Assembly (NCBI GenBank): GCA_963855995.1
Contig: OY979725.1
Span: 9,510,883 to 9,574,882 of the forward strand
Direction: 5' to 3'
Length of the DNA: 64,000 bases
Source: Muricea muricata
Lineage: Eukaryota; Cnidaria; Anthozoa; Malacalcyonacea; Plexauridae
The translations under genes were made by a program, and so were the position numbers. This document shows, in pieces, positions 1 to 63,300 of this stretch (positions within the stretch are counted from its first letter, which is position 1; every line of letters starts with the position of its first letter). A model generated the notes under the pieces. That model did not search any database. It saw only the letters and a list, made by a program, of their open reading frames with translations, and was not told the origin of the DNA.

Positions 1-148
1 CATTTCCGGGGTTCTAGTTTTTAAAATTTCCCGGGGGAGGATGCCCCCGGACCCCTCTACAGAGCTCGCGCCCTCGGCGCTCGTATGTTCAGCCCCCCAA
101 CTTTTAATTCGTTCCTACGCCTCTGAACATAAGTGATGAGTAACCAAC

Positions 149-49879
<49,731 letters not shown>

Positions 49880-50403
49880 TTGTTCGTTTTCTTCTGTCAG
49901 TCATCACGGCATTTCGATATAGTTTGTAGAGTTTAATTGATATTTTTTGTAGTTACTTCGAAAGAACTTTAGATGTTTTGACAAACCCTTCTTCCAAATA
50001 AAAACAAAAACCTTGCGGACGCGCAGGTTGTTTCCAGCCTGCGTATTGACTATGGTATTGACGTCGTTTGCATCTATAAGTGAACAGACGCGATATCTTT
50101 CCGTGTCTAAACGCACGCGCGACTTTGAATAACGGAAATTACGTTAGGCAAGGCTGTTTCAAAAAGAACTCATTTTTAAACATAAGTGTTCAGCGTTATA
50201 TTTAGGAATATTTGCGAATTATGATTAACAGCGCTTTTGATTGTATTCGGAAATCCCATTGACTTGAGTTGAGTAATAGTACTTGAGTACTGAAACTTTT
50301 AAGGAACATGACAAGGGATTAAAGGCTCACGCTTTCCCATTGCGCTTATTAGTTTCCCACGTGGGCGGCAAAATGAGCATTTCTATTAGAGCGTACTGCA
50401 CTT

Positions 50404-50606
50404 AAGGCCCTGTCACACGGTGCATTTTTTCTTGCAACTTGCAATGCAATTCTAGTCTAGGGACGTAAAATTGGCAAATACAAGTTTCCATCACAGTTTG
50501 CTAATATATTTTTAACATACCAAACATTTGTCACAAATTTACATCTCTTAAGAGTAGAACTGCGTTGCAAGTTGCAAGAAAAATTGCACCGTGTGACAGG
50601 GCCTTT
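50404..50606. mobile_element. MITE with TIR aaggccctgtcacacggtgca
   Basis: Ends aaggccctgtcacacggtgca and tgcaccgtgtgacagggcctt, continuing as inverted cttgcaacttgcaatgca / tgcgttgcaagttgcaag. It lies in the intergenic space about 525 bp upstream of the NBEAL ATG, so it could sit within its promoter region. Confidence 0.85.
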
Positions 50607-51018
50607 ATTCTTCAGAATTTTTTTTGTCAGACACTACTGGCCGTTGAGTAACAATAGACCCTTGCACATGACATACCTGGGCAACTGGAAAACAAATATA
50701 TACTTTATTCTGTATAAAATGGAAAACAGTGTAAATTTTGATAAAATGTAGAAATATTACCTATCCGAGAACTCTTACTTCATTTTCTAAGTAAATAAGC
50801 CTTCAACACTTGCATATCTATTGTTGCGGGAAACATCGGTTGAATAACTGCGCTATACTTTCCTCAGTACTCTCTCCATAAGCCTATAAAGTTGCCTTAA
50901 GCCTAGTTCTGTCGTAGGAAAGTCGACGATGTGATATAGACATATAGTATAGATCTATCTTTTTTGGGGGGATCTAGAATAAAATAAGTTATATTTAATG
51001 TAGATCGGCGAATAATTC

Positions 51019-51376
51019 TTTATCACATACTTGCGCCTTTATCAGGGTGATAAACAGGGTGACATAAAAACGATATGTCCTGTCCCGCCGATATCGTTTT
51101 TTGTCCCACTGCAAAAACAAAGATGGCGTTCGACTGCAAATCGGTAGTGAAAAAGCAAAATATGTTATGATAGAAGGCTAATAACAGAAAGATATCTGCA
51201 ACTGTAAAAGGATAAGTTATTCTTGGCTTACTTTTGTAAAGTTCTAGAAAAGTATTCGTATTTTTTACAATGTTTTTGCATTCATTCGGAAATGAAATCG
51301 AATGATTTATAATTAGAAAATAAAATCTGATTTTCGCCCGTGAATAGCTCTGATAAAGGCACAAGTATGTGATAAA
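51019..51376. mobile_element. MITE with TIR tttatcacatacttgcgcc
   Basis: The left end tttatcacatacttgcgcct and right end aggcacaagtatgtgataaa are inverted copies including tttatcag. It is directly followed by a second hairpin element (51379-51531). Confidence 0.8.
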
Positions 51377-51378
51377 TT

Positions 51379-51531
51379 GGTTATCACATGAGGGGCCAGG
51401 TGATATCAGTTTTATCGCTCTCGTTACGATATCATATTTTGTCCCTCGTTCGCTGCGCTCACTCGTGACACAATACGATATCGTCCCTCGAGCGATAAAA
51501 CTGATATCACCTGGCCTCTCACGTGATAACC
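51379..51531. mobile_element. Hairpin element, TIR ggttatcacatgaggggcc
   Basis: The arms ggttatcacatgaggggccagg and cctggcctctcacgtgataacc pair for about 50 bp through tgatatcagttttatcgct. The loop includes gttcgctgcgctcactcg. It shares the TTATCACAT end with the adjoining MITE, so the two are probably related. Confidence 0.78.
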
Positions 51532-52007
51532 TACACTTATCACATCAGTCACTATCATACATTCATGACTAAATGGAGTCTAAGCTATAATAATGCCAGG
51601 CGCTATGCAGAGGAGTATATAGTTACTAGAGGGGTCACTTTCTCCCCCTGGCATTTTGGAAAGTTTCTTCCCCAGTCCTGTAACGGTTCGAACTCTTACA
51701 AAAATACTCAAATGATGGAACACTGAGAAGTAGGCAATACATTGGTTTTGATGAAGTAAGTTTATTTTAATGATATCATAGTCAGCTCGAAATCCTGTGT
51801 TTTACTAGTGACGATTAACAACTAAATAACCCGATGAATATACACCAGGTAGGATTAGTAACTAATCGTAGCTAATATTTATGCATTAGGTACATTACTA
51901 GCTAATCGTACCTAATGTTTATGCCAAACACCTGCGCTAATTAGTTATGCAAGACAGACATGAGCACACTCAAGCGTTCCTATTGTCTCGGTGACAATAA
52001 TATTACA

Positions 52008-52174
52008 AAGTAATAACATGGCTTTGCGGTTGCTTAGTGATTAAATGTCCCTCAAGCCTCGGGAGGTTTAGTAAAAGTCTCTCGGCGCAGCGCGCCTCGG
52101 GGCTTTTACTAAACCTCCCTCGGCTTTCGGGTACATTTAATCACTAAGCAACCTCAAAGCCATGTTATTACTTA
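52008..52174. mobile_element. Hairpin element, 167 bp
   Basis: A palindrome running aagtaataacatggctttg to caaagccatgttattactt, with arms of about 75 bp that include aggtttagtaaaag and cttttactaaacct. The loop is GC-rich (ctcggcgcagcgcgcctcg). It lies in the NBEAL-ODAD2 intergenic space. Confidence 0.82.
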
Positions 52175-52359
52175 TAAAAAACCCATTGTCCATGTATTTA
52201 CTACGTAGTGCATTAAATTCCCGAACTTCATTTACGCACATTTGTCCTTAATCCTTACCCCTCCATCTTCACTTTGCCAATTCTCTGTTTGTTTTTCCTA
52301 CTTTCACATCTTTTTTCCATTCCTTCTGTTTTCACAGTTTCACGCTTCCTTTTCCCCAT

Positions 52360-52535
52360 ATTCCTTCTCCTTCCCTTTCCCCTTCTTTCTCTTTCCCCTT
52401 CTTTTCCTTTCCCCTTCTTTCTCTTTCCCCTTCTTTCTCCTGCCCCTTCTTTCTCTTTCCCCTTCTTTCTCTTTCTCCTTCTTTCTCTTTCCCCTTCTTT
52501 CTCTTTTCCCTTCTTTCTTCCCCTTCTTCTTTAAA
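52360..52535 (+). repeat. Polypyrimidine 16-bp tandem repeat
   Basis: About 10 copies of ccccttctttctcttt, all pyrimidine on the plus strand. Such mirror-like homopyrimidine tracts can form triplex DNA. It lies in the NBEAL-ODAD2 intergenic space; frames through it are artefacts. Confidence 0.9.
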
Positions 52536-54525
52536 GTCGTTTTCTTTGCTATGGCCGTGAAATTCCTCTCTCTAGGGAGTAGGCATATTGTAATTATGTA
52601 CATCCCTGGCAATACGACGAGTTTAATGCAAGTAAAATCCTAGTAAAATGTTGTTAAAAGATTAAAGAAGATAAATTAAGGGTTCTTCACCTTTAAGTAA
52701 GTACAACATGCGGTTTGGCAGAGTGATACGATAATGGTGGAACATGCTCTTCATCGATTTCATTGGCCAGAAAATGCAATTGCCTGATCAGAACTTGCAT
52801 AATGAACATGCGTAATGCCACGTGCGCTGGGCATAAACGTCAAAGGTCCGACTCGGATGGCTCTTTGTCATTAATTTTCTATTCCGCAATAGGAAAAAGT
52901 TCTTTTCCACAATGTATCGCCTATAAAATTCCAGTTTTGAGCGCATAGTTGACATGTAATTAAATATCCATTGGACGAAAAATCGTAGCAAAAATAGCAG
53001 TTGTGAACCGGCCATGTAAGCTATCTTTATATATGTCACCCGTACCTGTGTATACTGTATATTTACAATTTCCTAAACACCTGTCCCTCATTACAGGTTT
53101 TCATAATCGATAAAATATTCCTTAGCTATATATCGCTATGGTAACACAGCTTCAAGCTTTCGTGTCGTTGAGAATCGATATTATACTAACCTAAGTCATA
53201 TAATCATTGGACGTCTTTGTGACAAGATAACAGTCTTTTCTAGCACAAAAAAGGTATGTGCAGTTTTGCCTACAGACGTAGAAAATTTTTTGAATAAATG
53301 TTTATAGCAAAAGTAGAAATTTGTTGAAAAGTATATAATTTGTTACTATCAATGTAATTGCGACAAAATTTTAGCTCGTCACGAACCTAAGGTGGCTTTC
53401 ATGAATAAAGTTAGTTTTGCAAGGAACGCATTAACTTTGAAGTGTCATATAACACCGTTGTGTAAAAATGCGTTTATTTGTACTGTGTATACATTATAAT
53501 TTTCGTATTATCTATTGACACGTTCAAGGACTAGATGTTTAAGGCAAGTTTACAGATAACATCTGAGCTCTTTCAGTAAGATTATCAGTAAAATGAACCA
53601 AAGGACAACATTAAAAAAAGATAAACGTAATGGTCTCCCGGCTTTACGTTCTGGAACAACTCTTCATTCATTGCGCATCAAATTGATGTTTTAACTATGG
53701 AAATATTAAAATGCCGTTAGTCATAATTTTGGCCTGATGTTCATTTAATCGTAACAGTTGTGGACTGATATATCAAAAAGTGTCTGATGTGAACAGCGGC
53801 GAAGTTAGCCTGATAAATTTGTTATGCTATGTCTGTCAATATTTCCGTTCTTATAGACCGTGAAACAAAAAATGAATGATGATGATCAACACAAATAACT
53901 TGCACCGCATGACCAAACTGTTCTGTGGGAAGCCAAAAATCCATAGCAAAGAGTGGAGACTACAAAGACAGAAGTGTTCGGTCAAAGTAGCGTAAGTTGA
54001 TTCGTCATTCATACGTCATGGGCGCGATGATGTAAAGCAGTGCCCTAAGCCGAGAACTTCCTCCTGGTATTGGAAGCAATTTTCAATATTTCCGGGGGGA
54101 ATGGGTTACGGCTACAAACATGGCGGTATTTCTCGTCTGTCTGTCTCTCTTTGTAGTCTCTACTCATTGTCCAACATGATATGTAAGTGATTCAAAAGGC
54201 TTTTTAGTCTTCCTCCATCGCAAAACTGCAACAAGTAATCTGTGACAGGGCGCCTGCGAGAACGGCTAATTATGATTAATGACGAACCAATTATTACTTA
54301 ATTAATTCCTTCGAAAAATATATTTATGTATCTGATTCTGAACGTATTTTGTTCATATCTTTAACATCGATGCATTTTAAATCAACCCAATACATAGCTG
54401 AATAAGTGTACTAAGCTAATTAAAAAACCATCCGTGATGAAATATATATGTCAAAGTAACAAAGATACCTTGGTGGAATGACCTTAAATTTACTACCCAG
54501 GTATTTGTTCGAATTTCAGTAAGTC

Positions 54526-57337
54526 ATGGCTTCGTCGAATCTCTTTCTGGACACTGATTATGATACGGATGGTCGATCGCAAAGTCGTCAGGAAAACACT
54601 CAAAGCAGAGGCAGTGGTAGAAACGTTCTAACAGTGGCAAAAAGAAATGGCAGCGTGCAAAGTGGCGACATGTTAGAAGGAATGGAATCTAGTCCCAGAG
54701 TTGATGACCACGAGTCTAATGATAGGAATGACTCGGTATGTTTTCATGAGGTATACAGGCAGAGAAAAAGGCCGGCTGCAACTTGAACTTCCTTTAAAAG
54801 GAGCGCTTACGTTTAAGGCTTCATTCTTCGATGCAAAATGGATACTGCTACGTTACTTGTAGCATGGATAATGAAAGGAATGGATTGAAAGCCTGATAAG
54901 AATGGCCTGATAAGCTTTATTTCGCGTGACCGCTAACCTAATCATTATTAAACAGTTAATAGAAGAGATAGTTTGGAAAATCATTAAAATTACAATACAA
55001 GTCATTACTTATGTTTTTGTTCTAGTTTGTGCAGAAATAAGATTCTTCGTCCTCACTTGCTTATTGTATTCTCGTTTAACTAACCTTATCAACGTTTTAG
55101 GAAAGTTAGCCATTCGCGACATGAACATTTGGGCAATGATTAGTTGCTATTCGTGGATTTGACAAAGACAGAACACACGTGACGATGAAGGACTATATTT
55201 TGCATTGACCAACATAAATAGATGATGATATTCTTACGAGTTTCCAAACTATCTCTTTTATTAGAGCCAAACCGGATGTTGTTTTGCGGGCAATATTGCG
55301 ATGCAATGTTGCAATATTGATGTGCAAGTTGCTCGGAGCACATTGGTCAAACTTTATTCTAGTTTTTAATGTTTATCACAAAATTAAAGGTAAATTTGTT
55401 CCACAAGCCTGCAATATATGTATATTTAACTTTTAAATTAGTTCTAAACGCCATCTCGCCTGTAGGCCGATTGGAAAGCGAGTATGTTTACAATTATGAC
55501 TGCAAATTCCATCGAGCAACTTGCAGATCAATATTGCAACATTGCATCGCAATATTGCTTGCAAAAAACATCCGGTTTGGCTTTAACTATGTTCTTAGCG
55601 ACGTTCATGCACCACATCAATTTGGAACTGGCTCAAAAATTTGATAAGAGTTTGATTTTGTTCGATTGGACTGTAACAGCTAATCAATACCTATTCACTA
55701 GATTCATATTTACTAGTTTTTCATATCTCTGAGGTTGGTTCTGAAATAGAATACCTTTTACCTTTGTAGCCTATTGAGAAAGAGGACCCAGCTGATGATA
55801 TCCACTCTGATCATGAGGATGAGGTATTTTTGATAAGTCCTAAAACAAGTGAAGCACAAAGCTGATAGTGAAAATTTTGAATCAGTTTCTTGTCCACCAA
55901 TTATGTGATTGTAAAATAGGTGTTAAATGAGCTGCCAATGAAAAGTCTTTTTCAACAAATATTTTTTCTCCAGGACAAACAGAGCTATGCGTATAGTTTT
56001 GGGGATTATGAAGATTTTGAAAGCGATACAGAAACTCCAAGAAAAGAGAAAAGTGACAAGAGCAAGGGGTATGATATGCTTTTTCGCATGATCCCCTGTT
56101 AATGTAGGAGGAATTGTGAGGCTCTGAGAAAATGCAGATGAGAACTATCCTGTCGGATTGACTGCAAAATAATTAGTCTGACCCATTTCCTCTTTATAAA
56201 AAATCGGGTAATTTTAATAATTCAAGAATCAAACCAGTATAAGATAGTCCAACACAAACGATGGATACTGATAAATAAGTGATTCATTGAAATCTGAGGG
56301 CAATACAACCAAGCAACGGATGGCTGCTCCCAAGGATGCTTCGTCTTGTTCCTTCTCCAGAACAATGTGATAATTCAGAAAAACGCGCAATCAATCATTT
56401 AAAACGTCGTAAAATACTATAACCAGGGAAAGTTTTTAAAAAAGTTAAAGGCGTAATTATTTCGAGCACTACATTTTCGACTCTTTGTTGTAAGGCTGCC
56501 ATCTTTAACTTAGTGTACCGACTCGATGTAATGGCATGCAGCTAATTCTGCGCATTCTTTTGGGATTTGTCCCAGAGCCTCACGATTCTTCCCACGGAGC
56601 ATCGCGGGCGCTGACTACGAGATTGGCAAACATCACCTATGCTCACTTCTTTCCGCTGTGTACCAGTCTTCTCTAGCGGTGAGTTGAGGAACGTATTAAG
56701 AAAAATTAAGTTATAAAATTTTACGCGTGAATCTTTTTATCACTCAGCTCAAAAGGCGTCAAACTACGTGTGAAAGAGCAATCAAGAAGGTTGCCATCAA
56801 GCAGATGGAGAACACTCACGGTTTTTGACGACGACGAGGAAAACCCAAAGAAGTAAGTATTATACGGATTTGAGCAAAATTTCAAATGTATTTTGGGAAG
56901 ATGAGTAAAGATCCGCTATACTCAGAGACTAAATTTATGCATACATTTAAGTGATTTCTGCTAAATTTTTTGTGTCAAAATAAGTAGGAAGAGTTTTAAC
57001 GTCAAACCAACGAAAAATGATCGTAGTTTGGTTTAATTTGGTTTGCTGAAGTTTGATCAATATTTGTAAAGTTTTAAAGAGACACTTATTCGTGAACTTT
57101 TGTTAATCTTTTAGACCAAATAGTTCAAAGAAGAAGTCTGGGTAATAGCACCATTCAGAATAATAAATGTTCGTTATTAAAGACCCAGACCAAGTTAAAC
57201 AAAACCGATATTTTGTTCTTAGGAATGGAAAGAAGAAAAATTCCAATAATCCAAAAGAGAATGCGGTCAGGCCTCAATACATGGAATCTTCCACAGAAAG
57301 CGAGGAAGAAGATGACAGGAAACTCGACGCGAGCAGA
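54526..57337 (+). CDS. ODAD2: ODAD2 exons 1-6: acidic, low-complexity N-terminus
   Basis: Residues 1 to about 202. The segment is rich in Asp, Glu, Ser and Lys ([27 protein letters not shown]) with no recognisable fold. Vertebrate ARMC4 has a similar acidic stretch just before its first ARM block, but its total N-terminal part is more than twice as long. Exon 57115-57141 is a 27-nt micro-exon ([10 protein letters not shown] with the split codons); it is supported by phase on both sides but is the least certain exon. Confidence 0.82.
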
Positions 57338-60300
57338 GTAAGCATGATCAGTTAACAATTATTCACTGAACTGAATGTAAATACGGCAAGGATAGTTTCA
57401 ATATCCTTGCAATATTCACCGACAGCGACGAAAATAATTGCTTTAGCATATGCTATAATAAACTCGTTTGTGTATAAGTGCATTAAACTGCAAAAAAGTT
57501 ATTCTGCATCCGCCATTTTGTTTTTATCCGGAGGTAAAAGTGCAACACTTACCGAGCGAGAGCAGCCAATCAAATTTTACAAAAAGCACCATGCATTCAC
57601 CTCCGGAGTCTAAATTTTGCTAACAGGCAAATTAACCGAAAGCTGCATTGAAAAGTATTTTCGGTATTACGTTAAACGAAGTAATGTTGGAAAAATAGCT
57701 GGCGACGTTTTTCTAAAGTGTTCTTTTTTGGTTTTCTAGTTGTCTCCAGGGGAACTGACGTCTGAATTTTGGCAGATTCAGAAGTTAATCAAATTCGTCA
57801 AGGTAATCACTAAATTGGTCTAAGTTCGTTCTAACTTCTACACAGCTCAAAACACGCAAGATACAACAAGTCTGTTGACATCTTGCAGTCTTTGCAACAT
57901 CTTGTTACAACAAGCCGCATGGCTTGCGACAGCTTGTTGACGACAAGTCTGCTGCAAGTTGTCAACAGTCTTGTTGCAAGTTGATTGTCAAAACTTGTTA
58001 TCCACAGGCTTGCTGCAAAATTGTTTCAACAAGTTGTAACAAGTTTTGCAAATGACAAGTTGCAATAACCCTAATTTTAACAGACTTGTTGTAACTTGAT
58101 GAAATTGACAAGCTTGTTACAACCTGTTGAAAAGTTGTAACAAACCGATAAATATGACAGCTTTCAACAAGTCTGTGACGTTTTTTTATTGTGTCATACA
58201 TGTAAATAACCATAAATGGGCTATTGATTTTGCGCATATGACTGGCTGAAATCAAGTTCCCCGCATCTAAACTGCCAACAAAGATTCGCGTTTAAGAATA
58301 TCATTGTAGACAATACATGTTATATTATACAGATTGGAAATCAAACGGCCACTCTCATCGCCTTATGTGCCCTTAATGACTTTGACATGCGATCAGAAGT
58401 ATGTCAGATGGCAGTACGTGATGTAGACGGACTCACGGTTCTTACCAATATGCTAAAAACGGATCACGATAAATGCAAGGTAAGGTTGATGTGCATGCTT
58501 CCCACTTGAAGACAGTTAAGGAGGATCTCTATCTTTTCCGTTCAAAAACTTTAGCAGAAAACATTTCTTTTAGACATTTTTTACAATACGACTGCGAATT
58601 GATTACTGTAGTTGGGAAGTGTTGAATTAGCGCTAAAGTTACCTAATGTTGAATTTGAGATTGTTAAATTACATTTGGTCTCTTTTTTCAGATTGCAACG
58701 ATGAAACTGCTCAATCCGCTTACGGACAAAAGCAAGTACAACAGAAGAGAATTAGTCAGACTGGGAGGTATAGTCAACACTCGTAGGCAATGATTTGAAC
58801 GCCAATTTGTTAAATTCATAATTTTTGGGCGTGTTCATTCATTTGCTGTTAAAACTTTTCAAAATTCTTCAACGGTCTTTTAAATGACGGCTTTCATTTG
58901 ATAACTACCTTAATGCACAAACTGGCAAATTCTATTTTCGGAAGAATTCTGAAACTGGACTTTTTTTCCGATAAGAGGCAAACAACTCCGTCTGAAATCT
59001 GTACGTTGCTGTTAAGTAAGTCGAAACCATCGTAAGTTCATAACCAGCCGCTAATTCGAAATTGAATTTGATCAACTTTCTTCGACGACGATTCAACGAT
59101 TTTCTTCGACGATTTAACTAACAACCTTTGGATTGCTAGCCCAATGATGTGCCAACTGAGCTACGCAGTCAATTCGGCTGGAATATGTGATATGTAGTAG
59201 GAACTGAGTCTGGTTCCTTCAATATCAGTTTAATCGTAAATGCAGTCATGATTTTGGTAAAGTGTTTTACAGTAATCTCTATATATTTTCTCTAGCAATG
59301 CACAGTCTAGTGTATCACATTGCAATGAGTGACAACAGAGACGTAGTTGGATGGGCAGCGAGGATCATTGCAAACATGAGTCAGTGCAGTCTCGCCAGGA
59401 ACATTTTGAAACAAAACGATGGAATACGAAAACTGGTAGGAACAACCATTAACATCAGCGCAACTGACTCGAAATGACTCGAAATATCACCCAATGCCTC
59501 GGAACGATTATTGTATAATCTTCAACTAAGTCCTTAGCAAGGTGGTAGTCACAGCGAAAATGAGCTTTTACATTTAGAATTATAGACGAATAACATGAAT
59601 GGATGTTAATAACATCCATAATTATGTTAACTTCATTTTTGAACGTTTCTGTCCTATATCAAATTTGTTGTTCTTCGCTCGATAAAGCACAAAATCAATA
59701 TTGCTTCTTTTACTTAGGTAAGCGCTATTATCCAAGACCATTTTGCAGCGATCGTTTAACGTCTTAGAAATTGCCAACATTTGAGGATGAAGGCAGTATA
59801 AGATGGCTTGGAAAGGGAAAAACATTAAACTAAGCAGTACAAGGAACAAAGAATGCTGTAAAAAAGTACTGATAATACTTCTCCACTCACAGGTTAATTT
59901 ATTAGACTTTGAAGAGAAAGACTATCGCCGATCCTCGTACCCTAGGAAGATTTCTAACGTGATGGATAAAGAATTACTCGCAAAGAGCTTGAATGTTGCC
60001 AAATCGGCAGCAAGGGCGCTGTGGAGCTGCTGTCGTAACAGTCAGCGGTGTCGTGTAGCAGTTCTCAAGACGGGGGGCGTACCCTTCTTGGCGAAACTTG
60101 TCTCTTTAGAAAATGAAGATATACTCGTTCCGGTAACTGGACTGATACAGGAATGTTGCGTTGAGGTAAGATATATGTCTTTTTGGTACTATATTAGTCA
60201 GTACTCTGTCTCTCCGGTTAATTTTATTTTTTGTCGATCCATTTTTTCCATTATTTTTTGTCCATTCCATTTTTATCCTTCCCGTAAAACGTGCCGCCTT

Positions 60301-63300
60301 TGAACACTTATCGTTACAAACGCACAAGACTTCCCACGAAACCAAACAGGGGTCAGTTGTATCTGGAAGATGAATAGCGTTATCCACCGGAAAGCGATTT
60401 TCTTCAACCTTCCAAACCTCTTCAGTAAGTGGTAATTAAACCCATATTTATTAAAGTTCAACATTTTTGAGTTAAAGTCAATTTTTATCTCTTGCAGGTT
60501 CGATTTCTCCCTCGTGTCATTTCTTTTTGTGCATGTCTTTCTGCGTTGAAAAAACTAAAATCCGCTGGATAGTGCTATTCGCCTGTCGTGCAACCGGCCT
60601 TAGATGTATATGGAAGAAAATTTATTTCACTTTACCTATCCTGCTAGTGATCGTTGACTAATTTCTAGGCCCTATCACAGTCTTAAAATAGATACATGTT
60701 ACCATTAATGTAGAAGAACTTCCGTGTCGCTGTTCATCATACAAATATTATCGCATCCGTTGTCAACCATCTTACTCGTGATAATCTGGAATTGAAAACC
60801 TATGGCGCTCTCACGATTTTTAAAGTAAGTTAAATGAAATAAGAACATTGCCAGAAATTAGGGGCACAATGGCCACGCACCCATATTAATTTGCATATGA
60901 CGAGTGAAAAATAACCTACCATACAGAGTGTATAAAGAAGTAGACGACTTTGAAGTGTCTAAAAACTTTAAATTTATCAAAATATCTCGTAGACTTGTGT
61001 TAGCATAGGTACTTGAGCATCTACAGGGTGTATAAAAAAAAAACGGAGTCCATGTTTTGTGTCTAATTATTTCTAAATTACTGAAGCTTATAGCACAATT
61101 TTGGACTTGTTTTAAACCACTTTCTTTTCTCTTTCGAGCAAGCTGTAATTCGTATTTTTACTCCGAGTAACGTATGTGCTATGACAAATTTAGTAAAAGC
61201 TATCGATTTGAGATGCCCTCCAATTATGCAAATTCACTGTCTTTCATGGTCGCCAGTTAAATTTTTAATTTTTTCGCTTATTACACAAATGGTATTTCTG
61301 TTAAAGTTAATAACACTTGTTATAAAGCTTTACAGAAGAAAACGGACCGTTTACATCAACAAAAACCTTAGATTTATGCCAAAATAATGATCGAAATTAG
61401 CGTTTTGTTTATCCGCGAGTGCACAATGTTGTCGAAATTGCATGTTATTATTCATGAAGTCGATACAAGCTTGAACTATCCGTTCGTAGTGCACGTTAAC
61501 GGTCCGTTATCTTCTGTAAAGCTTTATAACAATTTTATTAAGTTTAACAGAAATACCATTTATGTAATAAGCGACAAAATAAAAATTTAACTGGCGACCA
61601 TGAAAGACATAGTGAATTTGCATAATTGGAAAGCATCTCAAATCGATAGCTTTTACTAAATTTGTCATAGCACATACGTTACTCGGAGTAAAAATACGAA
61701 TTACGGCTTGTTCGAAAGAGAAAAAAACGTGGTTTAAAACAAGTCCAAAACTGTGCTATAAGCTTCAGTAATTTCGAAATAATTTGACACAAAACATGGA
61801 CTCCGTTTTTTTTTATACACCTGTATATTAACATTAAAAACAAATATAATATAGAACTTTTTGTGGAGGCCTTATTTTTAATGACTTGTATAGTTAGGTG
61901 AATTACGGCTTTAGAATGCAATCTAAATTATTTAATAGCTAAAAATTTGGTTAATTTGTGACAATGTGGAAAAGTTTAGAAAATTTGATGCACAACCGTG
62001 TGAACTTGAATTTCTTCCATTTATCTCACAGCTCGGGTAGCACGGTTGGGAAGCTTGGAATTAGCGCCTTGAAACTAAGTCCGGCGTGTGTGTGAACGAA
62101 GTTCCCTCTTCGATGTTTTTTCTCTGGGTATTCAGATTTTCCTCCCTCACTAAAATCAACATATCTAGACTTTACGGGTCCACAGTAATTGGCACATGCT
62201 ATTGTGGTGACATGCCCTTGCGGAAAAGTTAAATAGAAAAAACCTCGCGTAAAATGCGAATGATTTCAAGCACGATGGATTAGGTTTAGAGTAAACATTC
62301 TTTTCTTATTCTGTTACGCTGCTTTTCACAGTGTGCTGAAGAGAAAGAAACACGAGATATTGTGTACGAAAATGACGGCATCATTCCAATTATTGATCTT
62401 CTTTCACTAAAAGAAAAAAATGCCCTGGCAGCGGCAACTGGCGCCATTTGGAAATGCGCTCAAAGCGAGGTGAACGCAAGGAGGTATGTGTGTGTCTTCT
62501 AATCAAGTCTTCTAATCAATCATTCGCAATCAAATTTCCCATCGGAAGGAATGCCGTAGCAAAAATGCATTGCCTGCTAGCTGGTCTGACGGGGAGAAGG
62601 CTTAGGATAGGAACAGAACAGAAATTGATTTTGCTGTGTTTGATCTAATGAATATTTTCGCTTTTTTTCGATGGAACTCGTTGAAACTTTGTAATTGTGT
62701 TCAGTAAAGCGAACTACGCCCAGAAAACCCAACGATTTTTGGCAGAGCGTTGATTCTTTTAGGTCATTTTATTCCAAAGTGAGGATCAAACCCATTCTTA
62801 GAAGCTGACAGGCGCTTGCTGCAACGACTGCATTTGTAACTTACTTTGTGTTTGCAGGTTTCTTCACTTGGACATGATGGAAATGCTATTGAAGTACATA
62901 CATCCACAGTATCACGATGAGTGGACGGAGGAGGTGACCTGAAAAACAAAAATTGTTTGTACTCAGTGCCTTGAATATTCAAGCCTAATTCTCATTTAAA
63001 AAAGCCAGATAAACGACCGACTAAGACGTGTTCCAACCATTTATCCTAACTGGATATTCAAACACTCGTGTTTTCTCGTCTGCATATATGTTGCAAATAG
63101 TATTAATGTGGACATTTAGCCAATATTAATATCGATCATTTTTCACGCAGGTGCAAGCGCACGCAGTCGGCGCAATTGGAGAACTGGGACGAGTTCCCGA
63201 AGGGCGCTTCGAAATATATCGTTGCCATGGTTGCGAGGCATTGATAGGTATGCTGGGACATCCAAATATGGACATCTCAGCCAATGTTGCGAAGGCGATC

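Larger units (their letters stand above)
49880..54525. promoter_or_regulatory. Intergenic space between divergent NBEAL and ODAD2
   Basis: The two start codons are 4.6 kb apart and point away from each other, so both promoters must lie here or in unseen 5' exons. No TATA box or CpG-rich core was clear. The region holds four inverted-repeat elements (50404, 51019, 51379, 52008) and the polypyrimidine tract. From 52640 to 54500 nothing is recognised apart from a likely acceptor at 54512-54519 just before the ODAD2 ATG. Confidence 0.5.

Noticed and set aside
52242-52643. Phe/Pro/Leu-rich or Lys/Glu-rich long frame
   Set aside because: It is the polypyrimidine 16-bp repeat read in different frames.
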